DNA of 64,000 nt from CAYMZZ01 sp964395095 (lineage in GTDB: Bacteria > Bacteroidota > Bacteroidia > Chitinophagales > Chitinophagaceae), in contig CAYMZZ010000009.1 of the NCBI GenBank assembly GCA_964395095.1, positions 124,001 to 188,000 of the forward strand. Direction: 5' to 3'. The translations under genes and the position numbers were made by a program. Under the pieces are notes generated by a model. The model saw only the letters and a list, made by a program, of their open reading frames with translations, searched no databases and was not told the origin of the DNA. The stretch's first letter is position 1. Every line of letters begins with the position of its first letter. This document shows positions 22,852-31,855 of the stretch, piece by piece.

Positions 22852-25014
22852 TTAAGGATATACAAAGTAGGTGAGCTTACCGCCTTGCAGGATATCCCGG
22901 TGCGCGATACTGCGAACAGGAATTCTTTTTCCATTCCATTCCACGGCGGCAATGCCCTTGCCTTTTTCCTTCACGCGTTCCACCCTTATCTCCAGCGTTC
23001 TATTATTAGGAAGCTGCACCGTCGCCTGTTCTACAAAGGGAACTCCAAAAACATATTCCCCACTGGCGGGGTTCATAGGGTAGAGCCCAAGACTTGTCCA
23101 GACATACCAGGCACTCATTTGCCCGCAATCGTCGTTGCCGATCAATCCGTCGGGTCCGGTTTTGTACATGCTGTCGGCGACAATCTGTAGCCAATGCGCG
23201 GCTTTATCGGGATACCCGAGCGCGGTGTACATATAAATGATATGATGGCTGGGCTCATTGCCATGTGCATATTGTCCAATTAATCCGGTTACATCCATAC
23301 TTACGTTATCGCCCCGCAATACCGATGGCGCGGTAAATAACTCATCCAGTTTCTGCACCAGTTTTTCTTTCCCACCAAAAAGCTCAGCAAATCCATCCAG
23401 ATCATGCGGCACAAAAAAGCTATGTTGCCAGGCAGTACCTTCAATATATTGCCCGTCGAAGCCATGCTCACTCAGCAAGGGATCAAAGGGTTCTACAAAC
23501 TGGCCCCTGCTGTCTTTACCACGCATGAAACCGCTCTGGGCATCAAAGAGATTTTTGTAACTCATAGCCCTTTTCATGAATAGTGCATAATCGGCTGTTT
23601 TGCCCAGCATCTTTGCTACCTGCGCTATGCACCAGTCGTCGAAAGCATATTCGAGGGTAATGGTTACACTCCATCCGTGTTTGTCCTGTGGCAGGTAGCC
23701 GTATTGGATATATTCCGGCGTACCTCTTTGATTTTGAAAAGCGCTCTTCCGCATTGCTTCGTAAGCTATCTCATAGTCAAAACCCTCTATTCCCTTCAGC
23801 ATCGCATCGGCAATGATGGGCACACTGTGATAGCCCGTCATGGTATTCGCTTCCCAGGTGCTGATATCCCAAACGGGCAGCAGGCCAATATCTTCATAAA
23901 ATTGCAGCATGCTGTTGATCATATCCGGCAGGCGCTCGGGTTGTGTAAGGGTAAAGAGGGGGTTCAGTGCCCGAAACACATCCCATTGACTGAAAATGGT
24001 GTACTTGTTTTTTCCTTTGCTGAACTGTAATTGTCGGTTATCGTGGGTTTGATAGGCACCATCGGCATCGCTGTGAATGACCGGTGCCATGCAGGTACGG
24101 TAAAGGGAAGTATAAAACTTGCGGGCAAAATCAGGGTTACTGGTACTGATCTTAATTTTCTGCAATTCTTGTTCCCATAAGGCCCCCGCACGTTGGCTCA
24201 CGGTTTCAAAATCGGCTTTGCCGGCGGTAGCCCTGTTCAGCTCTTCCAGTGCTTTATCCGGGCTCACGCTGCTAAGGGAAACAACCAGGTCAAGGGGATT
24301 TGTTGTCGCAAACTGCAATACGGCCTTTACCTGTTTTCCATCGGCACGAAGGCTGGTTTGGGTGGAATCATCGAGAAAGAAATGCTTTTGAATGGGCGCG
24401 CTGAATCTTGCGGCGAAATAGACTTTCTGTCCCTTGGCCCAGCCGGTGCTGTAGCGATAACCCAGCAGGGTATGCTCGTCGAGCACTTGCAACATGCCAT
24501 TGGTAGGTTGATCCCAATTTATCCGGAATCCCATATCGAAACGCAACCAGCCCGTATCGCCCGGGAATGTATAGCGATGAAAACCGCTTCGCTCGGCGGC
24601 GGTCAACTCACATTTTACCTGGTTATCCAGTAATACGGAGTAATAACCCGGCCTCGCAGACTCATTGCTATGCGAGAAGGGGATTTTAATTTTTTCATTA
24701 TTGATCGAATAGAGGTTGGTCAGCGGCAATACCGATATATCGCACCAGTCGCCAATGCCCGTACCACTCAGATGCGTATGACTAAAGCCGGCAATGGTTT
24801 TGCTGCTATAGTGATAGCCCGCGCACCAGTCCCAGCCTTCGTCTCCATTGTCGGGCGAAAGCTGCACCATGCCAAAGGGGACCGTGGCGCCCGGATACAC
24901 GTGCCCATGTCCACCCGTTCCTAAAAAAGGGTCAACAAATTGCGTGAGTGGCTGTGGGGCATCGCAACCATACAAAAGGAACAGAATAGCAAAAACGGAT
25001 AAGCGCATACGCAT
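22852..25014 (-). CDS. GH92-family exo-alpha-mannosidase-like lipoprotein
   Basis: The protein has 720 residues with lipobox LFLLYGCDAP. GH92 signatures are clear: VDPFLGTGGHGHVYPGATVPFGMVQLSPD near the N-terminus, GFSHTHLSGTGIGDW, and the C-terminal GLIGNDDCGQMSAWYVWTSLGLYP. GH92 enzymes are calcium-dependent exo-acting alpha-mannosidases; some members cleave mannose-1-phosphodiester bonds. It is the second gene of a minus-strand pair, 25 nt after the GHL10 gene. It probably trims mannosyl residues in the periplasm or at the cell surface. The linkage acted on cannot be told from sequence. Confidence 0.93.
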   Translation of the reverse strand: MRMRLSVFAILFLLYGCDAPQPLTQFVDPFLGTGGHGHVYPGATVPFGMVQLSPDNGDEGWDWCAGYHYSSKTIAGFSHTHLSGTGIGDWCDISVLPLTNLYSINNEKIKIPFSHSNESARPGYYSVLLDNQVKCELTAAERSGFHRYTFPGDTGWLRFDMGFRINWDQPTNGMLQVLDEHTLLGYRYSTGWAKGQKVYFAARFSAPIQKHFFLDDSTQTSLRADGKQVKAVLQFATTNPLDLVVSLSSVSPDKALEELNRATAGKADFETVSQRAGALWEQELQKIKISTSNPDFARKFYTSLYRTCMAPVIHSDADGAYQTHDNRQLQFSKGKNKYTIFSQWDVFRALNPLFTLTQPERLPDMINSMLQFYEDIGLLPVWDISTWEANTMTGYHSVPIIADAMLKGIEGFDYEIAYEAMRKSAFQNQRGTPEYIQYGYLPQDKHGWSVTITLEYAFDDWCIAQVAKMLGKTADYALFMKRAMSYKNLFDAQSGFMRGKDSRGQFVEPFDPLLSEHGFDGQYIEGTAWQHSFFVPHDLDGFAELFGGKEKLVQKLDELFTAPSVLRGDNVSMDVTGLIGQYAHGNEPSHHIIYMYTALGYPDKAAHWLQIVADSMYKTGPDGLIGNDDCGQMSAWYVWTSLGLYPMNPASGEYVFGVPFVEQATVQLPNNRTLEIRVERVKEKGKGIAAVEWNGKRIPVRSIAHRDILQGGKLTYFVYP

Positions 25015-25039
25015 AGTAAATAGATACTGTTGGCCAGGA

Positions 25040-26200
25040 TTAATAAGTGTAGGGATATTGTCCGATAAACCAGTTGAGTTTATCCTTCAATCCTTCATAG
25101 AAAAAGAAACATTCGCCTTTGAAACCATTGCGTCGGTTGGTTTGAATAAACTGCGTCATCAATCCATCCGACTGAATGGTGGAGCCCGATTTAACCAGCA
25201 CGCCAGGATAAAAGGGTACATCCGTATTGCGATAGTAAGATTTCTGCTGGCTGATGCTTCCATTATAGGCCGATATCTCGTAGCGGTAACATTGGGGCAG
25301 GATGGCATCCACATAAGCACTATCGACCCAGGTAGGCCAATCCTGCAGGTATTCATTATACCCAAATGGATAAGGACTCGGACTCATGGTGAATTGGATG
25401 GAAGAACGGATCGACTTCACTTCGTTGCGCAGTCTTTTCAGGAAAGCATTCAGTTTTTTGGCGCGCCATTGCAGCCATCCGGGATCGGTGCCATTGCCCG
25501 GAGGAGAAGCGCCGCCGTTTTCGGATTGATACAGGGACACCGTATACGGATCATAACCACCAGTAGAGGGCATGGCCGGCAAGCGATCGTCGCCCTGTAC
25601 CCCATCCAGTTCCGGGTAATTAATTACTACTTCTTTAAACAGGTCAATCATGAATTGCTGCACTTCGGGGTGTAATGCATTCAGCCAGTCGAAGCCATTC
25701 TTTACAACCAGCGAACCACTCACCGTCATGGCGGCCCAATCGGGTTTGGCTGCCACGATGGGCCCACCGTTGGCGGAATAGCTGGACGAAAATCCGTATT
25801 CAAACCAGGCATGCACTTTCAGCCCGGCTGCATGGCCCTCTTCGATACATTCCTGCAGGGGGTCACGGCCGGCAAATCTTTCCAATTGCCGGATTCCGAT
25901 CAGATTGTTCATTACATTGCTGGGATGGATGGTTCGCGCATTATTATACACCACAATGAAAAGATTGTTGATACCCGCCTGCTTGCAGTTGTTCACCATC
26001 TGCCTGATGTTGTCGCGACTGTCGAGGGCGGTGCTGGCCGTGGTGGTTACCCATACCCCCCGCAGGGCATTGGGGTCCCATACCGGTGTGGGAGGCGGAT
26101 CCGGATCAGGATTACCCGTTCCGCCATCCGATTTTTTGCCGCATGCGCAGATGATGAGCACCAGGAGCAGGTGCCAAAACAACCTAAAATTCTTTTCCAT
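25040..26200 (-). CDS. GHL10 (DUF187)-family glycosidase-like lipoprotein, paralogue A
   Basis: The protein has 386 residues with lipobox LLVLIICACGKK and a Gly/Pro linker. The TIM-barrel domain shows LRGVWVTTTAS, CKQAGINNLFIVVYNNA, HAAGLKVHAWFEYG, WLNALHPEVQQFMIDLFKEVV, LDGVQGDDRL and FTMSPSPYPFGYNEYLQDWPTWVD. This matches the GHL10/DUF187 family. The one member known to me with a function, E. coli DigH (YddW), cleaves denuded peptidoglycan glycan strands. A paralogue (29745-30845) sits in the divergent operon with roughly half of the barrel residues shared. It heads the minus-strand pair with GH92, and the shared 18-bp site lies 42 nt before its start. Confidence 0.88.
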   Translation of the reverse strand: MEKNFRLFWHLLLVLIICACGKKSDGGTGNPDPDPPPTPVWDPNALRGVWVTTTASTALDSRDNIRQMVNNCKQAGINNLFIVVYNNARTIHPSNVMNNLIGIRQLERFAGRDPLQECIEEGHAAGLKVHAWFEYGFSSSYSANGGPIVAAKPDWAAMTVSGSLVVKNGFDWLNALHPEVQQFMIDLFKEVVINYPELDGVQGDDRLPAMPSTGGYDPYTVSLYQSENGGASPPGNGTDPGWLQWRAKKLNAFLKRLRNEVKSIRSSIQFTMSPSPYPFGYNEYLQDWPTWVDSAYVDAILPQCYRYEISAYNGSISQQKSYYRNTDVPFYPGVLVKSGSTIQSDGLMTQFIQTNRRNGFKGECFFFYEGLKDKLNWFIGQYPYTY

Positions 26201-26241
26201 GGTCTTTGATTGTAATAAAATTTAACATTCAGGCTAAACAT

Positions 26242-26259
26242 ACTAAAAATATTTATAAA
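26242..26259. promoter_or_regulatory. candidate ROK operator, site 2
   Basis: The 18-bp sequence ACTAAAAATATTTATAAA is identical to site 1 at 13231. It lies between the divergent GHL10 and symporter genes. On the minus strand it directly abuts TATGTTTA, a one-mismatch -7 element, so a bound protein would block the promoter of the GHL10-GH92 pair. It is 35 nt before the symporter start. Confidence 0.65.
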
Positions 26260-26294
26260 TTAGAGGTTTCAAGCCATTATTTCATATTTAATCA

Positions 26295-28136
26295 ATGCCG
26301 ATGCAACTGGGCTTACTGGATACATCGATCATAGTGGGTTATGTACTGCTCACCTTTATGATTGGCTTTTGGATTTCCCGCAAAGCCAGCAAGGGTATCA
26401 AGTCGTATTTCCTGGGCGACAATAAATTGAAATGGTGGATGCTGGGTTTTAGCAATGGCTCGGGTATGTTTGATGTGAGCGGAGCTGCCTGGATGGTGAG
26501 TATGGTGTTCATTTATGGCGTAAATGTGTACTGGCAGCAGTGGGCATGGCCGGTATGGAACCAGGTAATCCTGATGATGTTCTTGAGCATCTGGCTGCGG
26601 AGGAGTGGGGTAGTTACCGGTGCTGAATGGATCAATTTCCGTTTCGGGAACGATGCGGGAGCCCGTGCCAGCCATATCATCACGGTGGTATTTGCCGTGA
26701 TAGTGGCCGTTGCCTTCATTGCCTATATGACTGTGGGCGTTGGCATTTTTGCGAATGCCATCCTGCCCTGGGACCTGAGCATGGAGCTGGGTCAGATTTC
26801 TGTGAGCAGTGAGCACGTGTATGCGCTGATAATTATTCTCGCAACGGCCATTTACAGTATCAAGGGTGGCATGTATAGTGTGGTGGCCACAGAGATCATT
26901 CAGTATTTTATCATGATTGCCGGTTGCCTGCTGGTTACCTATTTCGCTTTTGTGTTGGTGGATGGCGATGCCATTCGCCAATTTTTTCCCGAGGGCTGGG
27001 ATAAGCTCCGCGTTAAAACAGAGGTGGACCTCGACTGGAACGAAAAATGGCCGGCTATCAATAAAGTAATAGACGATAGCGGCTTTCGCTCTTTTGCGCT
27101 CGTATTTGGCATGATGGCCTTCAAAGGAATCTGGGCCAGCCTGGCCGGTCCACTGCCCAGTTACGATATGCAAAGAATTCTATCGACCCGCAGCCCCAAA
27201 GAGGCGGTAAAAATGAATGCCTTTACCATGCTGGTCCTCTATTTCCCGCTTTACCTGCTGGTAGCGGGCATCCTGGTGCTGGGCATCCATTATTTTAGTA
27301 TCGAAGACATGAGTAAGGATGGCGCACCCAACCTGGGTGCTTTGCTGGGCATGGTGATTGCCCAGTTGCCACCAGGTGCCAAAGGTCTGATTATGGCCGG
27401 CATGCTGGCCGCCTTCATGAGTACCTTTAGCGCATTTGTCAACAGCGGACCCGCCTATATCGTCAACGACATCTACAAGCGCTATATAAATGCCAACGCA
27501 GAGCCACGGCAATATGTGCGGATGAGTTATCTCAGCAGCACCATCATTGTACTCGTTGGGTTAAGTATTGGATTATTTATGACCAATGTGGAAACCATGT
27601 TCGATATCATCACCGGCGGACTTTATGCCGGTTTTGTGGTACCCAATGTGCTGAAATGGGTATGGTGGCGGCTCAATGGCTGGGGGTATTTTGCCGGAAT
27701 GCTAACGGGTACCCTTACTTCTATCTTTTTTATTTTTACCTGGAAGGAGCTGAGTGGGGGCCAACACCTCGTGATGAGCTTTCCTTATAACATGGCGTTA
27801 AGTCTTACGGCGGCCATTCTTGTTTCACTATTCACCAAAAAGCAGGATGAGGCATCGCTCCTCCATTTTTACGAAAAAACGAATCCCTGGGGTTGGTGGA
27901 AACCGGTAAAAGCATGGGCATTGAAGAATAACGGTTCATTCATTCCCAATAAAAATTTCTGGATCGATGCCCTGAATGTGGTGCTCGGCATCATTTGGCA
28001 AATGACCCTGATCGTGATGCCCATATACCTGGTGATAAGGCAATTCAGCAGCGCCTTATGGCTCTTCCTCCTGTTTGCCATCATCAGCGTTATTCTGAAA
28101 TTCACCTGGTACGACCGCATCAAAAAACTGGACTAA
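26295..28136 (+). CDS. sodium:solute symporter (SSS family)
   Basis: The protein has 613 residues with about 13-14 membrane segments. The N-terminal core is typical of the LeuT-fold SSS family: GYVLLTFMIGFWISRKASKGIKSYFLGDNKLKWW, FSNGSGMFDVSGAAWMVSM, and later GLIMAGMLAAFMSTFSAFVNSGPAYIVNDIYKRY. It has a C-terminal extension with two more hydrophobic segments. Within a locus of amino-sugar enzymes it most likely brings a monosaccharide or small glycan product across the inner membrane with sodium. Sialic acid, N-acetylhexosamine and muramic-acid derivatives are all possible. It is the first gene of a tightly packed six-gene operon. Confidence 0.9.
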   Translation: MPMQLGLLDTSIIVGYVLLTFMIGFWISRKASKGIKSYFLGDNKLKWWMLGFSNGSGMFDVSGAAWMVSMVFIYGVNVYWQQWAWPVWNQVILMMFLSIWLRRSGVVTGAEWINFRFGNDAGARASHIITVVFAVIVAVAFIAYMTVGVGIFANAILPWDLSMELGQISVSSEHVYALIIILATAIYSIKGGMYSVVATEIIQYFIMIAGCLLVTYFAFVLVDGDAIRQFFPEGWDKLRVKTEVDLDWNEKWPAINKVIDDSGFRSFALVFGMMAFKGIWASLAGPLPSYDMQRILSTRSPKEAVKMNAFTMLVLYFPLYLLVAGILVLGIHYFSIEDMSKDGAPNLGALLGMVIAQLPPGAKGLIMAGMLAAFMSTFSAFVNSGPAYIVNDIYKRYINANAEPRQYVRMSYLSSTIIVLVGLSIGLFMTNVETMFDIITGGLYAGFVVPNVLKWVWWRLNGWGYFAGMLTGTLTSIFFIFTWKELSGGQHLVMSFPYNMALSLTAAILVSLFTKKQDEASLLHFYEKTNPWGWWKPVKAWALKNNGSFIPNKNFWIDALNVVLGIIWQMTLIVMPIYLVIRQFSSALWLFLLFAIISVILKFTWYDRIKKLD

Positions 28137-28807
28137 TGCAAAGATTGATTGGGATACTATTGCTGCTTTGCTCCGGGCCCGCTGTAAAGGCGCAGCCCGG
28201 TTATGATTCTTCTTTTCATTTTTATTATTATGATCAGAAGTTATCGATGTTTGAAACCATGAAGGACTCCCGGCCGGCAGCGGTATGGCTGGGGGATAGT
28301 ATTACCGATGGGTGTGAATGGACTGAATTATTTCCGGGTAAGAAAATGCTGAACCGAGGTATCAGCGCCGACAATACATTTGGGATTCTAAACCGTTTGC
28401 ACGAGATCATCCGGCGCCACCCACGGAAGGTCTTCATCATGATTGGAATTAATGATATTGCGCGCGGCATTCCTGATTCCATCATTCTTCGCAATTATCG
28501 GCGGATAATCGATAGTTTCCGCCAGCAGGCTCCGCAAGCCAGGCTTTTTTTTCAAAGCCTGCTGCCTACCAATAATGTGTTCACCGATTTTAAGAACCAT
28601 CAGAATAAAACGGAGCATATTCTTTATGTGAACAGGGAGCTGGAGAGTATTTGTCGTCAATATAAAATCGGTTTTATCAATCTCTATCCCCATTTTACTG
28701 ATAAGGAAGGCAGGCTGGATGCCCGCTATACCAACGATGGCCTGCACCTGACCGGTGCGGGGTACCTGAAATGGAAGGAGATAATTTTACAGGGAAAATA
28801 TTTATAG
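28136..28807 (+). CDS. exported SGNH/GDSL hydrolase (sialate O-acetylesterase-like)
   Basis: The protein has 223 residues. Its ATG overlaps the symporter stop as TAATG; a longer frame within the symporter gene is rejected because MQRLIGILLLLCSG...KAQ is a proper signal peptide. SGNH blocks are all visible: AVWLGDSITDG (nucleophile Ser), LNRGISADNT (Gly), VFIMIGINDIARG (Asn) and YTNDGLHLTGAGY (Asp and His). Related enzymes remove acetyl groups from sugars such as sialic acid or acetylated glycans. Position in the operon suggests that it deacetylates the substrate before or during glycosidase action. Confidence 0.9.
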   Translation: MQRLIGILLLLCSGPAVKAQPGYDSSFHFYYYDQKLSMFETMKDSRPAAVWLGDSITDGCEWTELFPGKKMLNRGISADNTFGILNRLHEIIRRHPRKVFIMIGINDIARGIPDSIILRNYRRIIDSFRQQAPQARLFFQSLLPTNNVFTDFKNHQNKTEHILYVNRELESICRQYKIGFINLYPHFTDKEGRLDARYTNDGLHLTGAGYLKWKEIILQGKYL

Positions 28808-28808
28808 T

Positions 28809-29744
28809 ATGCTGATCACCGGAACCTTTATCGACGAAATAAGCCATGATATACCCCACCAGAACTGGGGCGCTAAAGAATGGGACCAGGATTTTCAACA
28901 CATGAAAGCGGCGGGTATCGATACGGTCATTATGATTCGCTGTGGCTACCGCCGCATGATGACCTATCCTTCCAGCTTCCTGGAGAAAAAGCATGGATGC
29001 TTTGTGCCGCCGGTGGACCTGGTGGAACTCTTTCTTTCGCTGGCCGATAAATACCAGATGCACTTTTATTTTGGTTTGTACGATAGTGGCCGCTTCTGGG
29101 ATACCGGTGATGTAGCCGCGGAAATAGAAGATAACTATTATGTAACGGAAGAAGTATGGAAACGCTATGGCCACCATCCATCCTTTAAGGGCTGGTACCT
29201 GAGCATGGAAATCAGCCGCCGCACCAAGGGCGCTATCGAAGCCTTCCAGGCCATGGGAAAACAATGCAAGCAGATCAGTGGTAACCTGCCCACTTTTATT
29301 TCACCCTGGATCGATGGACGCAAAGCCGTGATGGCCAGTAGCAGCGAATTGACCAAAGAACAATCGGTTTCCCTGGTAGAACACGAGCGCGAATGGAATG
29401 AAATATTCGATGGAATCAAAGATGTGGTTGATGCGGTAGCTTTTCAGGATGGCCATGTGGACCTACATGAACTATCCGATTACCTGCTGATTAATAAGCA
29501 ACTGGCGGATAAGTACCGGCTGCAAAGCTGGACCAATTGCGAAAGCTTTGACCGCGATATGCCCATCAAATTTCTTCCCATCAAGTTTGAGAAGCTCCGT
29601 ATAAAACTGGAAGCGGCCCGAAAAGCGGGATACGACAAAGCCATCAGCTTTGAATTCTCACATTTCATGAGTCCGCAGTCGATGTATCCATCCGCACATC
29701 ACCTTTATAATCGTTATCGGGAATATAAAAATCAACTCCTTTAA
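28809..29744 (+). CDS. DUF4434 TIM-barrel protein, glycosidase-like
   Basis: The protein has 311 residues with no signal peptide. It begins MLITGTFIDEISHDIPHQNW, with AGIDTVIMIRCGY, FYFGLYDSGRFWDTGD, FKGWYLSMEISRRT, VDAVAFQDGHV and KAISFEFSHFMSP following at the spacing of successive barrel strands. This matches Pfam DUF4434, a glycoside-hydrolase-like group without a settled activity. Acidic residues after the fourth strand (SMEI) and near the seventh (WTNCESF, SFEF) could be catalytic. The start lies 1 nt after the esterase stop and the stop abuts the next ATG, so it is translated in series with them. A cytoplasmic location would make it act on imported product. Confidence 0.8.
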   Translation: MLITGTFIDEISHDIPHQNWGAKEWDQDFQHMKAAGIDTVIMIRCGYRRMMTYPSSFLEKKHGCFVPPVDLVELFLSLADKYQMHFYFGLYDSGRFWDTGDVAAEIEDNYYVTEEVWKRYGHHPSFKGWYLSMEISRRTKGAIEAFQAMGKQCKQISGNLPTFISPWIDGRKAVMASSSELTKEQSVSLVEHEREWNEIFDGIKDVVDAVAFQDGHVDLHELSDYLLINKQLADKYRLQSWTNCESFDRDMPIKFLPIKFEKLRIKLEAARKAGYDKAISFEFSHFMSPQSMYPSAHHLYNRYREYKNQLL

Positions 29745-30845
29745 ATGCGACTATTTATTACCTTCTTCGCTGTTTTGCTGCTTGGTACCATTGGCACCAC
29801 ACAGGCGCAGGAAACAGAACCCATCAAAGGGACCTGGATCACCAATGTGGCCAGCGACGCGCTCCTCTCAAAAAAGAATATCCGGGAAGCGGTGGCCAAT
29901 TGTAAAAAGAACGGGCTCAACAGCATTTTTGTGGTGGTATGGAATGGCGGGCTTACCATGTATCCCAGCCAGGTGATGGAGCGCTATATCGGTATCAAGC
30001 AGGATCCGGTTTACAAAAAATTTGATCCAATCAAATACATCGTAAAGCAGGCGCACAAAGCCGGCCTCAAAGTGCATGCCTGGTTTGAATTTGGTTTCTC
30101 TTATTCTTATAAAGATTCCAATTCGGTATGGCTGCAAAAATATCCGCATTGGGCAGGTAGAAAAAAAGACGGAAGCTTACTGCAGAAGAATGGTTTTTAC
30201 TGGTGGAACAGCCTGCATCCCGAAGTGCAGCAACTGATGCAGGAGATGGTGCTCGAAGTGGTACGAAAATACGAGGTGGATGGTATACAGGGCGACGATC
30301 GCCTGCCTGCCATGCCAGCCGAAGGGGGGTATGACGCCTACACCCGCGAATTATTTGCCAAAGAACACCAGGGCGCTGCGCTGCCTGATAATCCCAAAGA
30401 GCCCGCATTTCTTCAATGGAAAGCCGATAAGCTGAGCAGCTTTGGCAAAACCTTATACGAGGCTGTTAAAAAAGAGGAACCTTCCTGCCTCGTTACCTGG
30501 GCGCCGAGCCTCTATCCCTGGAGCAAAGAGGAGTACCTGCAAGACTGGCCCCAATGGTTGAAAGGAGGCTATGCGGATTATATTATTCCCCAGCTCTACC
30601 GCTATTCCATAGAAGCCTACGAGAAAATATTAAAGGAACTGGACGAACTGTTACCCGCCGAATACAAGAAAAAAGTATTTCCGGGCATACTCACTTCCCT
30701 TGGTGATGATGCTTACCAAAGCAGCCGGGAATTAACCGACCAGATGCTGAAGCTCAACCGGCAATACGGATTTACCGGCGAAGTGTTTTTTTATTATGAA
30801 ACCCTTAACCGTCTCCAGGGCCTGCTATACCAAACCATCCAGTAA
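29745..30845 (+). CDS. GHL10 (DUF187)-family glycosidase-like protein, paralogue B
   Basis: The protein has 366 residues with a plain signal peptide (MRLFITFFAVLLLG...TQAQ) instead of the lipid anchor of paralogue A. Barrel motifs are IKGTWITNVAS, CKKNGLNSIFVVVWNGG, HKAGLKVHAWFEFG, WWNSLHPEVQQLMQEMV, VDGIQGDDRLPAMPAEGGYD and WAPSLYPWSKEEYLQDWPQWL. It is closely related to paralogue A throughout, so duplication is likely, giving one anchored and one soluble form. By analogy with DigH it could cleave beta-1,4 bonds in denuded peptidoglycan or another GlcNAc-containing glycan. Its start directly follows the DUF4434 stop and its TAA overlaps the next ATG. Confidence 0.88.
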   Translation: MRLFITFFAVLLLGTIGTTQAQETEPIKGTWITNVASDALLSKKNIREAVANCKKNGLNSIFVVVWNGGLTMYPSQVMERYIGIKQDPVYKKFDPIKYIVKQAHKAGLKVHAWFEFGFSYSYKDSNSVWLQKYPHWAGRKKDGSLLQKNGFYWWNSLHPEVQQLMQEMVLEVVRKYEVDGIQGDDRLPAMPAEGGYDAYTRELFAKEHQGAALPDNPKEPAFLQWKADKLSSFGKTLYEAVKKEEPSCLVTWAPSLYPWSKEEYLQDWPQWLKGGYADYIIPQLYRYSIEAYEKILKELDELLPAEYKKKVFPGILTSLGDDAYQSSRELTDQMLKLNRQYGFTGEVFFYYETLNRLQGLLYQTIQ

Positions 30846-31855
30846 TGTTGCGCACAATATTATGTATCCCAGTATTGATCCTGGTCGTTTCCTGTTCCAA
30901 GAGAACGACCTCGGGTGGCGGAACGGGTCCGGGTACTACCCCGGTACCGGTTACACCGCTTGTTGCGCTGCCCCAGGGCTGGAAGTACAATGCGAGCTAT
31001 TCTACCGGCCTGCCTACCGGTATGCAGGTATATAGCTATGATTCGGTTTACAATGGAAAACTTACCAGGGCTTTCTGCCTGGCTTATGATAGTAAGCTCG
31101 ACAGGTTTGAGTTTAAACCCGTGTTGTCGAACACGGCAAAGAAACCTCTGCAATTTATTTCGCAGGAACCAGGGGTAAGCTATGCCTGCATCAACGGGGG
31201 ATACTTTGGAGGCAACAGTTCCTATAGTTTAGTGAAGTACAACAATTCCGTGCTGGCACCCAATATCAAATCCGTTAACCGCGATTATAATGGCAGCAGC
31301 ACAGCTTATTTTCCAACCCGTGCCGCTTTTGGCGTAAACACTACGGGGCAGCCCTCCGTGGCCTGGATCTATAATATTGGTGCCGGCAACGACAATATCT
31401 ATCAATACCCTGCGCCGAGTCCCAACCGGGCGGGCAGTATGCCGCAGCCGGTGCCGGATACGTCCTTTCCGGCGGGCGGAAGTCCCTGGGAGGTAATAAG
31501 TGCAATAGGGGGCTCGCCCATGTTGGTAAAAGATGGTGCTCTTCTGATTTCCGATGAGGACGAACTGATTAGCATCAACAACAGTTCTTCAAGGCCGCGC
31601 TCGGCTATTGGTCATACGGCCAATGGCATGGTGCTGCTGCTGGCAGTGGAAGGAGATAACACTTTGGGTGGCTATGCGGGTGTCAATCTACAGGAGCTGG
31701 CTGCCATGCTGCGCGAACTGGGATGTAGCAACGCTATTAACCTGGATGGGGGTGGCTCCACTTCGCTGGTCATTGCCAACAGGCTCACGGTGAGGCCGGG
31801 CGACAATGGGGTGGAAAGACCGGTTGCCAGCGCGCTGTTGATCAAACAGAAATAA
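30845..31855 (+). CDS. NAGPA-domain phosphodiester glycosidase-like lipoprotein
   Basis: The protein has 336 residues with lipobox LILVVSCSKR and a Gly/Thr/Pro-rich linker. The NAGPA (phosphodiester glycosidase, Pfam 09992) domain is shown by SYACINGGYFG, the block RPRSAIGHTANGMVLLLAVEG, and GVNLQELAAMLRELGCSNAINLDGGGSTSL. The mammalian namesake removes GlcNAc from a GlcNAc-phosphate-mannose cap; bacterial members are linked to phosphorylated glycans and cell-wall polysaccharides. Its ATG overlaps the previous stop (TAATG) and its TAA directly abuts the next ATG. The substrate in this locus is unknown. Confidence 0.92.
   Translation: MLRTILCIPVLILVVSCSKRTTSGGGTGPGTTPVPVTPLVALPQGWKYNASYSTGLPTGMQVYSYDSVYNGKLTRAFCLAYDSKLDRFEFKPVLSNTAKKPLQFISQEPGVSYACINGGYFGGNSSYSLVKYNNSVLAPNIKSVNRDYNGSSTAYFPTRAAFGVNTTGQPSVAWIYNIGAGNDNIYQYPAPSPNRAGSMPQPVPDTSFPAGGSPWEVISAIGGSPMLVKDGALLISDEDELISINNSSSRPRSAIGHTANGMVLLLAVEGDNTLGGYAGVNLQELAAMLRELGCSNAINLDGGGSTSLVIANRLTVRPGDNGVERPVASALLIKQK

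Noticed and set aside
27995..28135. N-terminal extension of the SGNH hydrolase inside the symporter gene
   Set aside because: The extension lacks protein-family character, and the internal ATG at 28136 gives a proper signal peptide and a TAATG junction.
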